Source of the DNA: Paramyrothecium sp. XJ0827
Taxonomy: Eukaryota; Ascomycota; Sordariomycetes; Hypocreales; Stachybotryaceae
Direction of reading: 5' to 3'
Length of the DNA stretch: 64,000 nt
NCBI GenBank assembly: GCA_020881915.1
Contig: JAJFPB010000003.1
Coordinates: 4,588,001 to 4,652,000 of the forward strand
Positions 33,565 to 45,500 of the stretch are shown here, piece after piece. Numbering within the stretch: the stretch's first letter is position 1; every line of letters starts with the position of its first letter. The notes beneath the pieces were generated by a model. That model saw only the letters and a list, made by a program, of their open reading frames with translations, searched no databases and was not told the DNA's origin. The position numbers and the translations under genes were made by a program.

Positions 33565-33879
33565 CATGGTGGGGCTGGCACTCATCATTTCTTGGGAGGG
33601 AGCATTTGTACGTTAACAGCAGGGAAAGGAGTTGAGTCGTGGCATTCCGGGAACGCAGACAAGCAGATTGTCACATACAGAGACAAAGCGGGGCGCATGG
33701 GCATGGCACATTTTTGGAATACTTTTTTGGCACACGGAGCGATACCTAGCATAGCAGACAGAACGCTTCTCAAATAGACATAAAACACCACCATTCTAGA
33801 CTGGACATGCCTTTCGACTTTTCATAGGTATCTCGTAGGTTGTCTCCAAGCACTCAACAACAACTCATCTACATGCACC
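33565..33879. other. convergent intergenic region
   Basis: 3' region between the FHA gene and RPA43. No gene. Confidence 0.6.
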
Positions 33880-35331
33880 TTATGACTCGCTCGCGGCTCG
33901 GCTCGCCGTCCAGTGTATCGGCTGCTCGCCCGCCTCGTTGGCCGCCTCCTGGCCCTCCTCGCCGCCCTCGGTGGAGAAGCGCGTCAGCGCAAACTCGGGC
34001 GCCCTCTTCTTCTCGCGCCGCTGCCCGCTCTTCTTCTCGCGGCGGAGCCTGGCCGTCTCGGCCTCCTCCGCGACGAGCCGCTTCTCGCCCTGCTTGTCCA
34101 GCATGGTGCCCTCGAGGCTCAGGTAGCTCGTCTCGCCGCTGGTGCCGACGTCGAAGTTGCGTATGCGGAAGCGGATCTTGCCCTTGACCTTGTGACCGGC
34201 ACCGTCGGCCCAGAAGCCCGTGCTATGGATCTGGCGGACGACGCCGTGGTCGTCGGCGGTGATGACCGAGGCCGTCTCCTCGAAGCCCTGGGCGTCGGGG
34301 GACTCGTTAGGTACCCACTTCCAATCTGGGGGCAGGCGGCGCGCCTCGATCGAGGCGTTGAACTTGCCGAAGCAGACGACGCCGATATGACCTTCTGTCT
34401 GGAGGTTCACGCTGCCCTCCATCCACGCACCGCGGCTGGGCACAAAGAGCTCGACGTCGGCCGTGATCCAACCGAAGCCAACGGCAAATTCGTCCTTCGA
34501 AACGACGGTGGCGGAACCGTCGTCATCAATAGCCGCGCCTTGCCGACCAGGGTGCTCGCTCAGGGCAACGTTCTTGTAGTCCATCAGCACGCCGCGTAGA
34601 GACGGGACGTAGGAGTTCCGCAGGTGCCGCAAGTGTTGAGACTGAGCGCTGGTGACCGGTTGCGCCCAGCCCATTGGGTATAGCGGTTCGTATAGGGAGA
34701 CGGTTTGGCTGTAGAAGGGGAATTGAGGGTTGGCGGGTATGTCAGGCGGTTGGTAGATGTTGGATGATTGTGAGGGTTGCGTTTGGGCGGGCTCGTCGAC
34801 GTCCATAGCATCAACTTCAGCATCGGCCGTCACCTCTGGTTGCTCGGCTGCTAGCTCTGGTGCCGCCTTGTCGCGGTTCTTCTTGGACTTCTTCTTCTCA
34901 ACGGGGGCGGCGTCATCCGCTACCTCGGCGTCCTTCTTCTTCTTCTTTTTCTTCTTGTCGCCATCTTCCGCTGCTACGTCGGCATGGGCGTCGACTTCGG
35001 GAACGACCTCGTCCTTTGCCTTTTTCTTATGCTTCTTGTCTGCCTTTTCAACACTCACGGGGGTGGCGTCGACCTCTTCCGGCTTGCTCTTCCTGTCCTT
35101 CTTCTTCTTTTTCTTGTCGGCTGCTACGTCCCCGTTGGCATTGGCAGGCTCAATGCTGGTCGGTGCGACGAGGTTGGTGGAGACGCTTTTTGACTTTTTG
35201 TGCTTGGGCTCCGAGTCGGCGGCGGCATCGTCCTCGCGGGCGCGCTTCTTCTCCGATTTCGACGACTTTTCCTTCTTGTTCTTCTTTTCGCTCCTGGCCG
35301 CGGCCGGCTCGGCCGACTCAATTGGCGCCAT
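33880..35331 (-). CDS. RPA43: DNA-directed RNA polymerase I subunit A43 (RPA43)
   Basis: A 483-residue intronless frame. The core from about residue 190 matches Rpa43 (homologous to Rpb7): FPFYSQTVSLYEPLYPMGWA in the tip domain, NSYVPSLRGVLMDYKNV, then an OB-fold region with AWMEGSVNLQTEGHIGVVCFGKFNASIE, and the late strand VKGKIRFRIRNFDV. With Rpa14 it forms the Pol I stalk and contacts Rrn3, in the nucleolus. The first 190 residues are an extension of repeated Lys blocks (runs of six to eight Lys at about 73-78 and 126-133) alternating with acidic and Ala-rich segments, a nucleolar-localisation-like sequence. The C-terminal tail is also basic. The ATG at 35331 is the first in frame after the upstream region. 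Confidence 0.9.
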   Translation of the reverse strand: MAPIESAEPAAARSEKKNKKEKSSKSEKKRAREDDAAADSEPKHKKSKSVSTNLVAPTSIEPANANGDVAADKKKKKKDRKSKPEEVDATPVSVEKADKKHKKKAKDEVVPEVDAHADVAAEDGDKKKKKKKKDAEVADDAAPVEKKKSKKNRDKAAPELAAEQPEVTADAEVDAMDVDEPAQTQPSQSSNIYQPPDIPANPQFPFYSQTVSLYEPLYPMGWAQPVTSAQSQHLRHLRNSYVPSLRGVLMDYKNVALSEHPGRQGAAIDDDGSATVVSKDEFAVGFGWITADVELFVPSRGAWMEGSVNLQTEGHIGVVCFGKFNASIEARRLPPDWKWVPNESPDAQGFEETASVITADDHGVVRQIHSTGFWADGAGHKVKGKIRFRIRNFDVGTSGETSYLSLEGTMLDKQGEKRLVAEEAETARLRREKKSGQRREKKRAPEFALTRFSTEGGEEGQEAANEAGEQPIHWTASRAASES

Positions 35332-38200
35332 GTTGAGGTGGGCTCGCGATGCGCAACTGCGTGATTCGGCGTGGTGGTTGGAGGTGCTCCAACGCTATGG
35401 AGTGGGAAATTTTTTTTGGCGGGCGGTTTATCGATAAGCGGTCGCGAGGTCTTCGTTCGAGTGGGGCACATCAACCACAGCCAAAAGGTGCTCTCCATCG
35501 TAGGCACTACCCGGTAGTTGATGGAATGCAGCGAACAATAAAGCAGCCGCTTTGGAGATGCAACGCGATGTGTTTTTTACAACTCGGCCTGGAAGTAGAC
35601 TACTATTACAAAGAGTAACATTTTTGAAGATGAACAGCCAGAGTTATGAAAAGACCAAAAACGTAGCTTTGGTCGATGGTTTTCCTTTAGCCAACTTCAC
35701 TTATTGGACTTCTCAATCTCGACCAGATCACCGAATCTTCTAGTGAAAGCCAGCTGTGAGAACTCCAACTAAATAACTCACCCTTGCTTCTGAAAATCAA
35801 ACCCGCACAAAAAAGGCAGTGGCTTACAAGCTCCCCTACGACAAATGACCAAGATATGAGCAAGTCGCTTTTACATCCGTGGACGAAAATGGAGTGAGAC
35901 ATTGGTAAAAGATCTGGTCGATCCTTGAGATCCGAGGAACACTTAATACCTTTTAGCTCTGAACATTTCCTCATCCCTTAGATGGTAAAAGGCAAACAGT
36001 AGTGCCCGTATTGTGTATTATGTCTTATAAATCTCCTTCCACTACTGCTGCTTGGAATCGTAAATACACATTAATGGGGTGTGATCGAGACGAGCAAAGG
36101 GAGGTTAATGGGATACCTCTCATAGTGTGTCAGCTACGGACCTAATTTAGGTATTCACTAACGCGCTCAAACACAGTGCTAGAATTGTTCCACTCGCGAA
36201 TCTCACGAAAATCGAACCCAAACTCGCCCACAGCAGAACCTCAAGGGTAGGACAATCAGCGCCACGCTGCTGAAGCAGAGAGGCGAAAAGCCAGTATTCT
36301 CGCCACCTGTGTCCCATTCTGAAACCGACAGTGCATCCGCCGGAAGCAACGCCAGGTGACACGAGCTGGACGGACAATGCAGTACGCAGTCGGAATGGTG
36401 GTGCAGGCTTGAGCACGGCACAAGTGACAGCCTGTGCTACTACTACTCGTTGATGTTCCTCGACTCCGCGTAACAAGGGAAGCAGCCAGGCGCCACAGGA
36501 CACCAACCTCGACGTAGCGGCGCGTACATCATGATTCAGGACTAGCAGATGGCCTCGGGGGAAAAAAAAAAAAAAGAAAAAAAAAAGGGCCCATCTGCTG
36601 TGCTGTGCTGTACTGTACTGTACTTGCTAGCACATTTTGACAGCACGTTCACACCACAAAAATCTGCTAGTAAGAGCACGACACCAGCACGCTAGGGAGT
36701 CATGCTTTTGCCTCTCCCTTTGCCCCTGGAGCCAACCTCGTGCCCGGATTGTCCCGCCATATCGTGGGAACTCAAAAACCAAACAGCCACCTTGAATCGA
36801 CCACTAGGGTGCACTGCCTTGTTCCTCATTCTGCCTGATTCAGGGCAGCCTTTCCCCTCGTCCACGCAGCCCCTGCGGCCGTCAAAAAGTTCCCCCTTCT
36901 AGGAGCTTCTTTGGACAGCAACGGCGGACGCCCGAAACGCGGGTTGGCGCCGGCTGGCTCAGTGGCGTCAAGGCTTGGCTTGTTCTCGGGCATTCTTTTC
37001 GTTTTCTTTTTCTCCCGAGCACAAAGGACGATCGAGCCACGTCCGCCCGCTTTCTGGTCTCAAAGACAACTTCTGCTGTACTGTACCATCGCCGAAGCTT
37101 CTATCGACCCTCTGGACATCGCCGATCCTAGATGCATGTAGTGGTCTTTCTCCAGAAGTCCTCCGCAGAGATCCGCTGTCACCCACGGGCTATTGACCTT
37201 GGCTCGCCGCGAGAGGCGGGATATGTCTCCGTGGGCGGACCCTGCTGGCGCGTCCCCGTGGACCGGGCGCCGGCACCCGGTGGTGGGGACAGCGGCTCCC
37301 CTTTTCCAAAGGATTTCGCCTATCAAGTGCCGTCCCGGCTACGACGTTGACCTAGAGGCACCAAGCGTGATGTAGTGCTACGTGGGGCGGCCTCGGGGGA
37401 CATACTGACATGGAAGGCTTGTTCTTGACTCTAGACCGGGCATGGTCTAGGTGAGTTATTTTCCCCTGACAAGTGCAACCGACGGCTTGCAGTCCATGTG
37501 TAAGGGCTTTCAGTCGTCGTGTGCTCCCCTGGGGCCACATGGCTTCCTCCCTTGAGCCAATGAATCAACGTACCCCTGATTCCTATTCAACTTGGCACGA
37601 GACGGTTCTTACGTTAGCCCCGCTTCGTTTGGGTCCGGCACATCATCTAGCGATGCTGATGTGTGCGGGATGCGTTGCAAGGATGGCCATGACTGGCGGG
37701 ATGTGGTTTGTACCGTCTCCAGCACTACTCGTTGGTCTATATTCCTGAGGCCTCAACCAGCTCCGTGGGAGGCAGCAACGAGTGACATTCCCTTTGTGGG
37801 TATGGAACAAAAGAATCTTCAAAGAGTTTTCGTTGCGCGTCCCGGGCAGTGTGGGTGGCAGAGGTGGTGATCGAGATAGGTATAAGTAAGAGCGTCCGTC
37901 CTGCTCATCCATCCATGGAAGAAGTCCTTTCCTTTGGATCTACAGTATCACCACACACTCTCTTCATCCCTCTTCTCTTCTGAACGTCTGTCTTTCGGAC
38001 AAAGTCATTCCTTGACCGGCTCTTTTGCTTGAAGCAATACACACATCACTCCCTTGACTGGAGCATTACACCTTCCATCCTTTCCAAGTTCTCCGCCGCG
38101 CGTTGAGAACTTCAGAGCCAGCCTCTACACTCCTCTACCAGGACCAGACTTGAAGTCGAGAGATTACACTCTTTGATACATACACACATCACACTTCACA
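35332..38200. other. gene-free stretch, promoter of the secreted protein gene at its end
   Basis: About 2.9 kb without a supported gene. It contains the A-tract and pentamer repeats annotated below. The last 300 bases (about 37900-38200) are CT- and CA-rich with repeated CACACATCAC-like sequence, which looks like a long 5' UTR for the gene at 38201. Confidence 0.5.
36545..36624. repeat. inverted repeat around poly(A), followed by CTGTG/CTGTA pentamers
   Basis: AGCAGATGG (36545-36553) and its complement CCATCTGCT (36591-36599) flank a G run and an almost pure A tract (36562-36586, one G). Several CTGTG/CTGTA units follow to about 36624. Confidence 0.75.
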
Positions 38201-38860
38201 ATGTTGACTTACATCACCACCATCCTTGCTGCCACGGCCGCCGTCGTTGAGGCCGCGCCCAACAAGCTCTTCCGCCGCTCCGGCTCCGCCAGCGTCACCC
38301 CCCATGAGCAGTACTCCTCGTCCATCGGCGTGCCGGGCTGCAAGATTGACACGAACCGTGTTGCCTACTGGCCCATGGCCGTCAACTGCAATGACATCTG
38401 CGTCAAGGTGACCAAGGACGGCCGCAGCCTGACGCTGCTCAAGATTGACTCGTCGGCCGGCGCCTTCGACATCTCCTACGACGCCTGGAACTTCCTTGGC
38501 TTCGGCGCGTCGGCCACCAAGGACCCCAAGATGGGCGGCGGCATCCCCATGGACTACGAGTTCGTCGATGCCAGCGAGTGCGCTGACATCCTCGACGGCG
38601 GCAAGCTGCCGCTGTCTGCTGCCAACAGCATGAACTACATGGCTTCATGCATGTCCGAGCCCGACAGCTGGGTGGCCAAGAACGCCAAGCTGCTCAACAT
38701 CATGGACCCCATCTGCAAGCTCGGCGTGGACGAGGAGTGCAGCTTGGACCTGGCCGTCAGCAACCAGCCCAAGTGCCCCAGCGGCCTGGGATCCGCGAAG
38801 CAGCTCAACAAGGCCGTTGTCAACATTGGCTACGGTACGGGCAAGGAGCAGGCTGCCTAA
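38201..38860 (+). CDS. secreted eight-cysteine protein, conserved in fungi
   Basis: An intronless frame of 219 residues. The N-terminus is a signal peptide (MLTYITTILAATAAVVEAAP) followed by a basic LFRRS site that could be a Kex2-like cleavage point. The mature part has eight Cys (GVPGC, VNCNDIC, ASECAD, ASCMSE, PICKL, EECSL, PKCPS), allowing four disulphides. Blocks such as YWPMAVNCNDICVKV, DISYDAWNFLGFG and LDLAVSNQPKCPSG recur in secreted proteins of other ascomycetes as I remember them; some of those have been compared with barwin/expansin-like folds, but I cannot confirm that here. Codon use is highly biased, so it is probably abundant. A cell-wall or host-facing role is inference. Confidence 0.82.
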   Translation: MLTYITTILAATAAVVEAAPNKLFRRSGSASVTPHEQYSSSIGVPGCKIDTNRVAYWPMAVNCNDICVKVTKDGRSLTLLKIDSSAGAFDISYDAWNFLGFGASATKDPKMGGGIPMDYEFVDASECADILDGGKLPLSAANSMNYMASCMSEPDSWVAKNAKLLNIMDPICKLGVDEECSLDLAVSNQPKCPSGLGSAKQLNKAVVNIGYGTGKEQAA

Positions 38861-40624
38861 GCAAATGAAAAAGAAGCCCTCCCATCGACACGGAGGTATA
38901 ACGAATGAACGTTTTATAGATTTCGATGAATACATATTATCACTCTTGCCTACTGTATTCCTGCTGTCCTTTGTGTATGTGTGTGCGTGTGTGTGTGGAT
39001 GTGCACATGACAATAAACTCGACAGTTTACATGTCTGTTGATGGTGTGTGTCTCACTGCCTGCTTCAAGAGTGCCAAGCCCCGGGATGTGCGCATTCGGA
39101 GGCTCTAGAAAGCCTAAACAGTGGAGAGAAGAGGAGCAGCTCAAAAGACCTTTCAAGGCACAGACATTGAGGGAACTCGGGACCACCATCGAGCATTTCC
39201 CTTTTATTCCTGTGGACTGAGCTGTAGCTGAGTGTCTCGGAGCCGATCTGAGCCACTTGGACCAGACGGCGAATCGATGGTGACGTAGATCGGGCCTACC
39301 CAGGCCAGAAGGCTGTTTTTGGTGCTGTATAAATCTGTGCATCAAAATTTGCTGTTGATCAAATGCCTAATCGATTTGAGAAGAAGAAACAACAGCTGAT
39401 CGATCATGTAAAACTGTAACGGTCGCGCCTTTAGACTTATTGCATGGACAAGATGCTTGCTGTCTTTCAGGTCCAACAGGGGTGTAGAGTGAGTACATGA
39501 CGTGGAGGGAGTCCCTCTCAAGGGTGCCACGTGCGGGAGACGCCTCATGTTGTAGGGATACTTATTTCCCGACGTGAAATGGGGAGATACTAATGTACAG
39601 GAACCTCTAGGCAAGATTACATTTCCGCCATTTCACTCACAGGATGAGTCTTGCGCTCGGTGGCTTGAGGAGTAAGAGTTAAAAGAAGAAGAGTTTATCA
39701 TGAAAATTCTACACCTCGATCAGCATGTCAATTATGGTTGTCAACTGCTAGCCTGGATTGAAGGCTCAATCCCAACTCCTGGCTCAGAAGCAGACTAGTT
39801 CGTCGATCCCTGTATAATGTGTACATATTTTTTTTCTTTTTCTACCCCAGCTGTGCCTGGTAGATATTGCTCTCGGCAAATGAATAAAAATGGCATCCAA
39901 GCCAACCATGCTGGTTTTCAAAAGAACACAGTGATTCTACGCATCTTTAAGATGGAATTTCTTATGGACCGTGCATGAGATTTAGCAGCCATTGCATGGG
40001 TATTTCCGACAAGCAAAGGGTAGTTGCCGCTTCGTCGAATAGTCTAGACCATGACGCTCAGGAACACACAGGTGACGTCGTTTTCCCGACCGCGACGATA
40101 AGGTCTTAGACATCCTTGTAACCCAAAATTTTCCTTTTTTTTCTTCTTTTTTTTTTCCTTCTTTTCGCACAGCATGACTCTGGAAATAAAATAGAAAATA
40201 ACCGAAACAAAAAGCGAGGCGAGGACAGCACAACGCAGTATAGGGCCATGACAACGGACCACGGGTATACGAGCGGGTAAGGACCTCTAATGGATTTCTA
40301 ATCACCGACAGGTCCCAGCTTTCCAATACCCGCGCGGGACCCCACAGGCGAGTCTCTGGGACCCTCCCCGCGCTCACCTGGAAGACCAGACCCTGAGTGC
40401 ATGACTAATCGGTCAAACTTATCACTCAAATGCCATTTGCCGTCCTGCATCGGCTTCGGCCTCGGCTGGTTTGAGTAAAGTATCCATTCTTCGGGACACG
40501 CACAGTTTCCTCGAGACACCATACCCGCGAGCTCTTTTCAATGCATTGAGGCCCCCGCTGCTGCCCACGCCCGTTGCATCTTCCTCCTCGCCCAAGCAGA
40601 GACAGCGTTTACCTACTTGCAGCC
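38861..40624. other. gene-free stretch
   Basis: No supported gene. There is a GT-rich microsatellite at 38972-38997 in the 3' region of the secreted protein gene, and pyrimidine runs at about 39826-39842 and 40130-40165. The final part is the promoter of the GTP cyclohydrolase gene. Confidence 0.5.
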
Positions 40625-41815
40625 ATGCCGTCCGACGTCGGCGAATTGCCACGGGCGAATGCGCTGCCCTCCTTCTACTCGCCCCGCGCCGTCGCCGCCG
40701 ATGGTGCTGCGGATAGCGACTCCAGCCGGCCCGAGCACGCTCAGGTAGAGGAGATCTCGCTCGCTTCCTCCTCCAACCAGCCCTCGACGCCCACGGAGGG
40801 CATGCAACAACCCCCGCCGTCCCTCCTCTCCCCCGCCTTCACCCCGCCGGCTACCCCGGGCACCCAGACACCCACCCGCGCCGGCCCCCGCGGCGTCCCG
40901 GTCGACTCATCTATCCCGTCGGGCGGATGCGGGAGCAAGAAGCCCAAGCTTCTCGAGACCCTACCCGAGGTGCAATGCATCGTGCGGGCCAGAATCCCCA
41001 CCGTCACCGGCAAAGAAATGTACCTGCACCTGTACACCAACAACGTCGACAACAAGGAGCACCTGGCCATTGTGTTCGGCGAGCACATTCGGAGCAAGAG
41101 CCTCGACGCCCCGCGCGAGGGAGAGACGGAGATGGACCGCATGGTCCGAGGCGCGTACACAGGCACGCTGTATCCCGGTCGGACAACCAGTGGGATGGGC
41201 GCCAATGCGGGGCAGCCGGGCGAGGTGCACAGCATTTCCCCGGAGCCGCCCCTGGTGCGAATTCACTCCGAGTGCTACACGGGCGAGACGGCCTGGTCGG
41301 CGCGATGCGACTGCGGCGAGCAGCTGGACGAGGCTGCTCGGCTCATGAGCCTTCCCGACAACACGAGCGGCGGCATCATCATCTACTTGCGCCAGGAGGG
41401 ACGGGGCATCGGTCTGGGGGAGAAGCTCAAGGCGTACAACCTCCAGGACCTCGGGTCGGATACCGTCGAAGCCAACCTGCTGCTGCGTCACCCAGCTGAT
41501 GCCCGAAGCTATGGTCTCGCTACGGCGATGCTCATGGACCTTGGTCAGCGAGACGTGCGGCTGCTCACCAACAACCCGGAGAAGATCCGTGCCGTGGAGG
41601 GCCCGAATCGCGAAGTCGTCGTCAAGGAGCGCGTGGCCATGGTGCCGCTGTCGTGGAAGGGACGTGGTGGGTTCCGGAGCCATGAGGTAGAGGGATACTT
41701 GAAAACAAAGGTAAGCCGAATGTTCCCAAATTCTATTGTTCCGACCGCGTCTGACATGCCCTCGCAGATTGAGAAGATGGGCCATCTGCTCGACATGGGC
41801 GGACTGCCTCATTGA
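40625..41815 (+). CDS. RIB1: GTP cyclohydrolase II (riboflavin synthesis, first step)
   Basis: Two exons, 40625-41710 and 41768-41815, give 377 residues. The enzyme converts GTP to 2,5-diamino-6-ribosylamino-pyrimidinone phosphate, formate and pyrophosphate. Zinc ligands Cys217, Cys228 and Cys230 are in [16 protein letters not shown], with the family spacing. Further blocks are [25 protein letters not shown] (catalytic region) and [13 protein letters not shown]. The first 105 residues are a Pro/Ser-rich extension typical of fungal Rib1. The 57-nt intron is a multiple of three and contains no stop, so an unspliced message would also be readable, with 19 extra residues between LKTK and IEKMG. 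The splice signals are normal (GTAAGC, CTCGCAG). The ATG at 40625 is the first good one after a C-rich leader. Confidence 0.94.
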   Translation: MPSDVGELPRANALPSFYSPRAVAADGAADSDSSRPEHAQVEEISLASSSNQPSTPTEGMQQPPPSLLSPAFTPPATPGTQTPTRAGPRGVPVDSSIPSGGCGSKKPKLLETLPEVQCIVRARIPTVTGKEMYLHLYTNNVDNKEHLAIVFGEHIRSKSLDAPREGETEMDRMVRGAYTGTLYPGRTTSGMGANAGQPGEVHSISPEPPLVRIHSECYTGETAWSARCDCGEQLDEAARLMSLPDNTSGGIIIYLRQEGRGIGLGEKLKAYNLQDLGSDTVEANLLLRHPADARSYGLATAMLMDLGQRDVRLLTNNPEKIRAVEGPNREVVVKERVAMVPLSWKGRGGFRSHEVEGYLKTKVSRMFPNSIVPTASDMPSQIEKMGHLLDMGGLPH

Positions 41816-42574
41816 TACCACAGACCGAAGGGTGTCCCCATCGCAGGGCAGTTCGGGGATTACATTGTCACATAGACGGAGTTTGGAGGGAATGGCATGC
41901 TTGCAGGCGTTTCTTTTGATATTGCAGCCACTTGGACAAGGCGAGAGGAATTCCATACGAGAGGCTCGTACATAGTGAGTAGGCAGGCTTGGGCCCGGAT
42001 TTGGCAGGGGGTTGAGATGAGTGCCATGGGCATAGTACATGGATATAGCAGGTATGCATGGAACATATGGGCAGGTTTGGTCGGCTTGATGTCGAGGGAA
42101 GCTATTCAAGGATTTCTGGTCACCAGCAATTGACAGTCATTTCCATTGCTCTCCAAGACGGGCGGCAGGGCTCAACTGTTTGCATTTGATGTGAATGCAT
42201 GATTCAAGGTATTACTAGTAAGGTAGAGAGCCCATTGTTGAAGTGAGTACCTTACCTTAGGTACCTGTAGTAATCAGGTACCTACAGGTACTGTACGGTG
42301 ATGTAGGACCAGGCACCCCCCGGCGATCAAGGTTCTTCCAACGGCCCTGCCACCTGTGCCCCACCCCGAATTTTTGGATGGGCGCGCTTCGACGCGGCTC
42401 TCAGCTGCCACTCGCTTCTGATCTGCAACTTTCCTACAACTTTTTTATCGTCATTCTCTTAATAACGGAGGTCCACCATTTCTTGGTAACAAGCCTCTTC
42501 TGCTCGCAGTATTTGCATCACGAACAATCTCGCCGGCTCAGAATGCAATAAAACTGTAGCATTCTCTTGCCGCC
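41816..42574. other. intergenic, promoter of the coilin-like gene
   Basis: No gene. It contains a GGTACCT-rich inverted repeat (42248-42298) and an AT-poor promoter region. Confidence 0.5.
42248..42298. repeat. GGTACCT-rich inverted repeat
   Basis: GTACCTGTAG at 42261-42270 has an exact reverse complement at 42282-42291, with an 11-base loop. Further ACCTTA/GGTACC units flank it. Such ACCTTAGGTACC-type runs are familiar in promoters of Sordariomycetes. A hairpin or a protein site is possible. Confidence 0.7.
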
Positions 42575-45500
42575 ATGTCCTCTTGCGACATCCGCCTGCG
42601 GCTGGTGGTCCGACGGAATGCAGTGCCCGAGGTCAAGCTCGTCTGGCCGTGCGCCGCCACTGAAGACTTTACCATTGCAAAGCTCCTGCTCGATGTCAAT
42701 GATGTCGTGCCTCTAGAAGGCGGCGAATGGGGCCTCGAGGATTACGCTGTCGAGCTCTCCGATGGACAGGGAGGTAGCTTCGAGTGCCTGCACTTCCAAA
42801 AGGTTGGCAAGGTTTTGAAGGAGGGAGACCAGGTCGTGTGAGTAGCTCTATAAGCCTAGGGCGCTGTCCTGTACTGACTCGAGGATGCAGCATCCGTGCT
42901 TTATCGAGCGAGGATTTGAGAAGACGACGACTTGCCGGACGGCACCAGATTTCCATCGATGGCAGCCATCTCGTCGACGGCGTCACGTTCGGCCGGGCGT
43001 GGAGACCGCCCCGAGACCGACCGCCCCTACGTCTTCCCCCGCGGAAGCGTCTACGCCTCACATACGATGAAAGTGCCGACGAGGAGGAGCAAAGCGACGA
43101 GGAAGAGTCCGAGCAGCTACTGCTAGACGGCCCGAAGCTGCTAGACACGCAGGATCCCAGTAGCGTTGGCGTCCAAGCTGTCTTCGACGACGCAGACCGT
43201 CAAAATCACGTCGAGTTCGACAACGAAGACGACTTTGAAGGCCCTGACGATTTCGATGCAGAAGATGCCGACTTCATCCCTAACGAGACGCTGGAGGACG
43301 ATCTACGGCTCCTTCTGAACCATGAGATCGACAACGAAACTGACGATTCGGAAGAGGAATCTGTGCCTGACAGAGATGATTTGGAGGAAGAACTACAGCT
43401 CCTCAAGGCAGACAATGCCATTTTGGGGGAGGATGCTTCCTTCGGCCGACACGACAACAACCACGGCGCAACAGCGGCACCCAGCAATGGCCTGCTCCCT
43501 AATGGAGCAATCGACCTGTCCTGGCTTGACACCATGTCTGCCTTACGATCAGCCTTCCCTTTGACTTCCCTCGCCACTATGGAAGCCGAGCTCAAACGGC
43601 AGGGGCAAGATGTCCGGCTTACCTATGAAGCACTCGCAAAGGCCAACGATCCTACCTTGAGCTTCGATCAAATGCTGGAGTATGGACTGCTGGGTCCTCT
43701 GGAGACGCTCCAAACGTGCGGTGCTGACTCGGAAGATGCGTTGCTCGCGAAGCCTGCCCGGCCTCTGATCGAAGAGGTGGAGAGCTTCGATAATCCCATG
43801 GAAGACGCAGCGGTACAAAATGTCATGGCGTCTGTCGAAGCAGATCATGTTTCCGATGACAACTCGTCCAGTGGTGACTCCAGCTCCAGCTCGGATTCAG
43901 ATGAGACCTCGGATAGCGGCTCAGACGAATACTCTCTTGCTGACCTGAAGAATGCTGCCGCCTCTAGGACCTTGCCTCCTGTGTTTGTTGATGGCGACTC
44001 GGAAGATTCCGATACTTCTTCTTCAGAGGAGGATTCGAGTTCCGAGGATGAAAGCTCCGACGGTGATGATGACGACGACGAATCTTCGAGCGAGGACGAC
44101 TCGAGTGACGATGAGGCCGGCGGTGCTGATATGGACAGCTCCGTAGCGCAGAAATCGTCTGAAGCCAGCGACTCGGACTCGTCGAGCGACGATGACTCCA
44201 GCAATGCAGATTCGAGCGACTCAAGCGAGGCTTCCGACTCCCAATCGGAACCAGAGGAACTCTCCGCAACCACAGCCTCAGCTTTACACAAGTCCCAGGC
44301 ACAGCAGAGTATTCAGTTGCCATCACAGCAGTCAGGTAACTCAAGGGAGACCTCAGTACTTGCTCATCAAGGGCTCTCAAAGACACAGAAGCGCAATGCT
44401 CGTAGGAGAGAGGCGAAACGTAAGAAGTTCGAAGGACCCAATTCTACCAACGAAGCAGTCAATGCCCAGGACCAAATTCGGGAGCAAGAGTTGCTTGCAC
44501 GAAAGCAAGCTCTGCTCGACGTCGTCAACGAACCCGCTTCCAGCCCTGCAGAGAAGCAGCAGGATGCAGTCGTTGAAGTTGCTACAGGCACGCCGACAAA
44601 CCAGGGTGACGGGCAGACTCCACAAGGAGACTCCCCAACGGCAGAGTCTTCAGCCCAACGCCGCTCTCGTATTGATCTGGGCGCGGGCCGAAGGCTCCTA
44701 TTTGGTGCGCTTGGGCTGAAGAATCCAAAAACCAAGGCCGACGAGCAGAAGCTCAAGGAGGGGCTCATGAAGGATGTACGACCACTGAAGAATGCCAGGA
44801 TCGAAGTTGTCGAGGAAACTACACACGTCGATGAAGCGGAAGAGGATCCTGATTGGTGGAAGGAAAGGGTCAACTATACCGCGGTCGAGTGCTGCCACGA
44901 AGGCATGGTTCTCAGCGAGCCACCCTTCCCATTCGTTCAGCGCTGGGATCCTCAACAGCAATATGGTTCTATGCGCAAGCGAAAGAGGGCTTCGCAGAAC
45001 TTTTACGACGACAGCTACTACGAGGAGGACTCACAGTGGTATGATCAGGAGGCGGACGCAGGTCATAGCCACAAGAAAAAGAAGTCAAAGGGCAAAAAGT
45101 CGAAGGCCCAGGCAAAGTCTCAGGAACTCGCCAATGGTGACGAAGTCGTGGAACTAAACTACGACGATACCCCCGCCAAACCTGTCGACGAGGATGTGTC
45201 TGCTGACTCGGACGACCTGCCTCCTCTGCCCACCGATGTCACAAGCCTTCCAGTTTTGCAAGCTAGCGAGGTCAAGCCGGGTATGGTCATCACGTGGAAG
45301 CAGCTACTGTTGTCGAAGGCCACAAATTGGCAGCCTCAGCTCGCCGCCGTGACAGGCCTTATCCTACCGGATAGTACTCCGGACAATCTCCACATCGTCC
45401 TGGCCAAACGCGACCGCGAACAGAGCCAGCGGCAGTACGATGAGGAGACAGGGGAGCGGATCTATGGCAAGTTTGAGGTTCCCGATATGGACGACGAGGA

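Noticed and set aside
40961..42109. 382-codon minus-strand frame opposite the GTP cyclohydrolase gene
   Set aside because: Shadow of a well-supported gene; no family resemblance.
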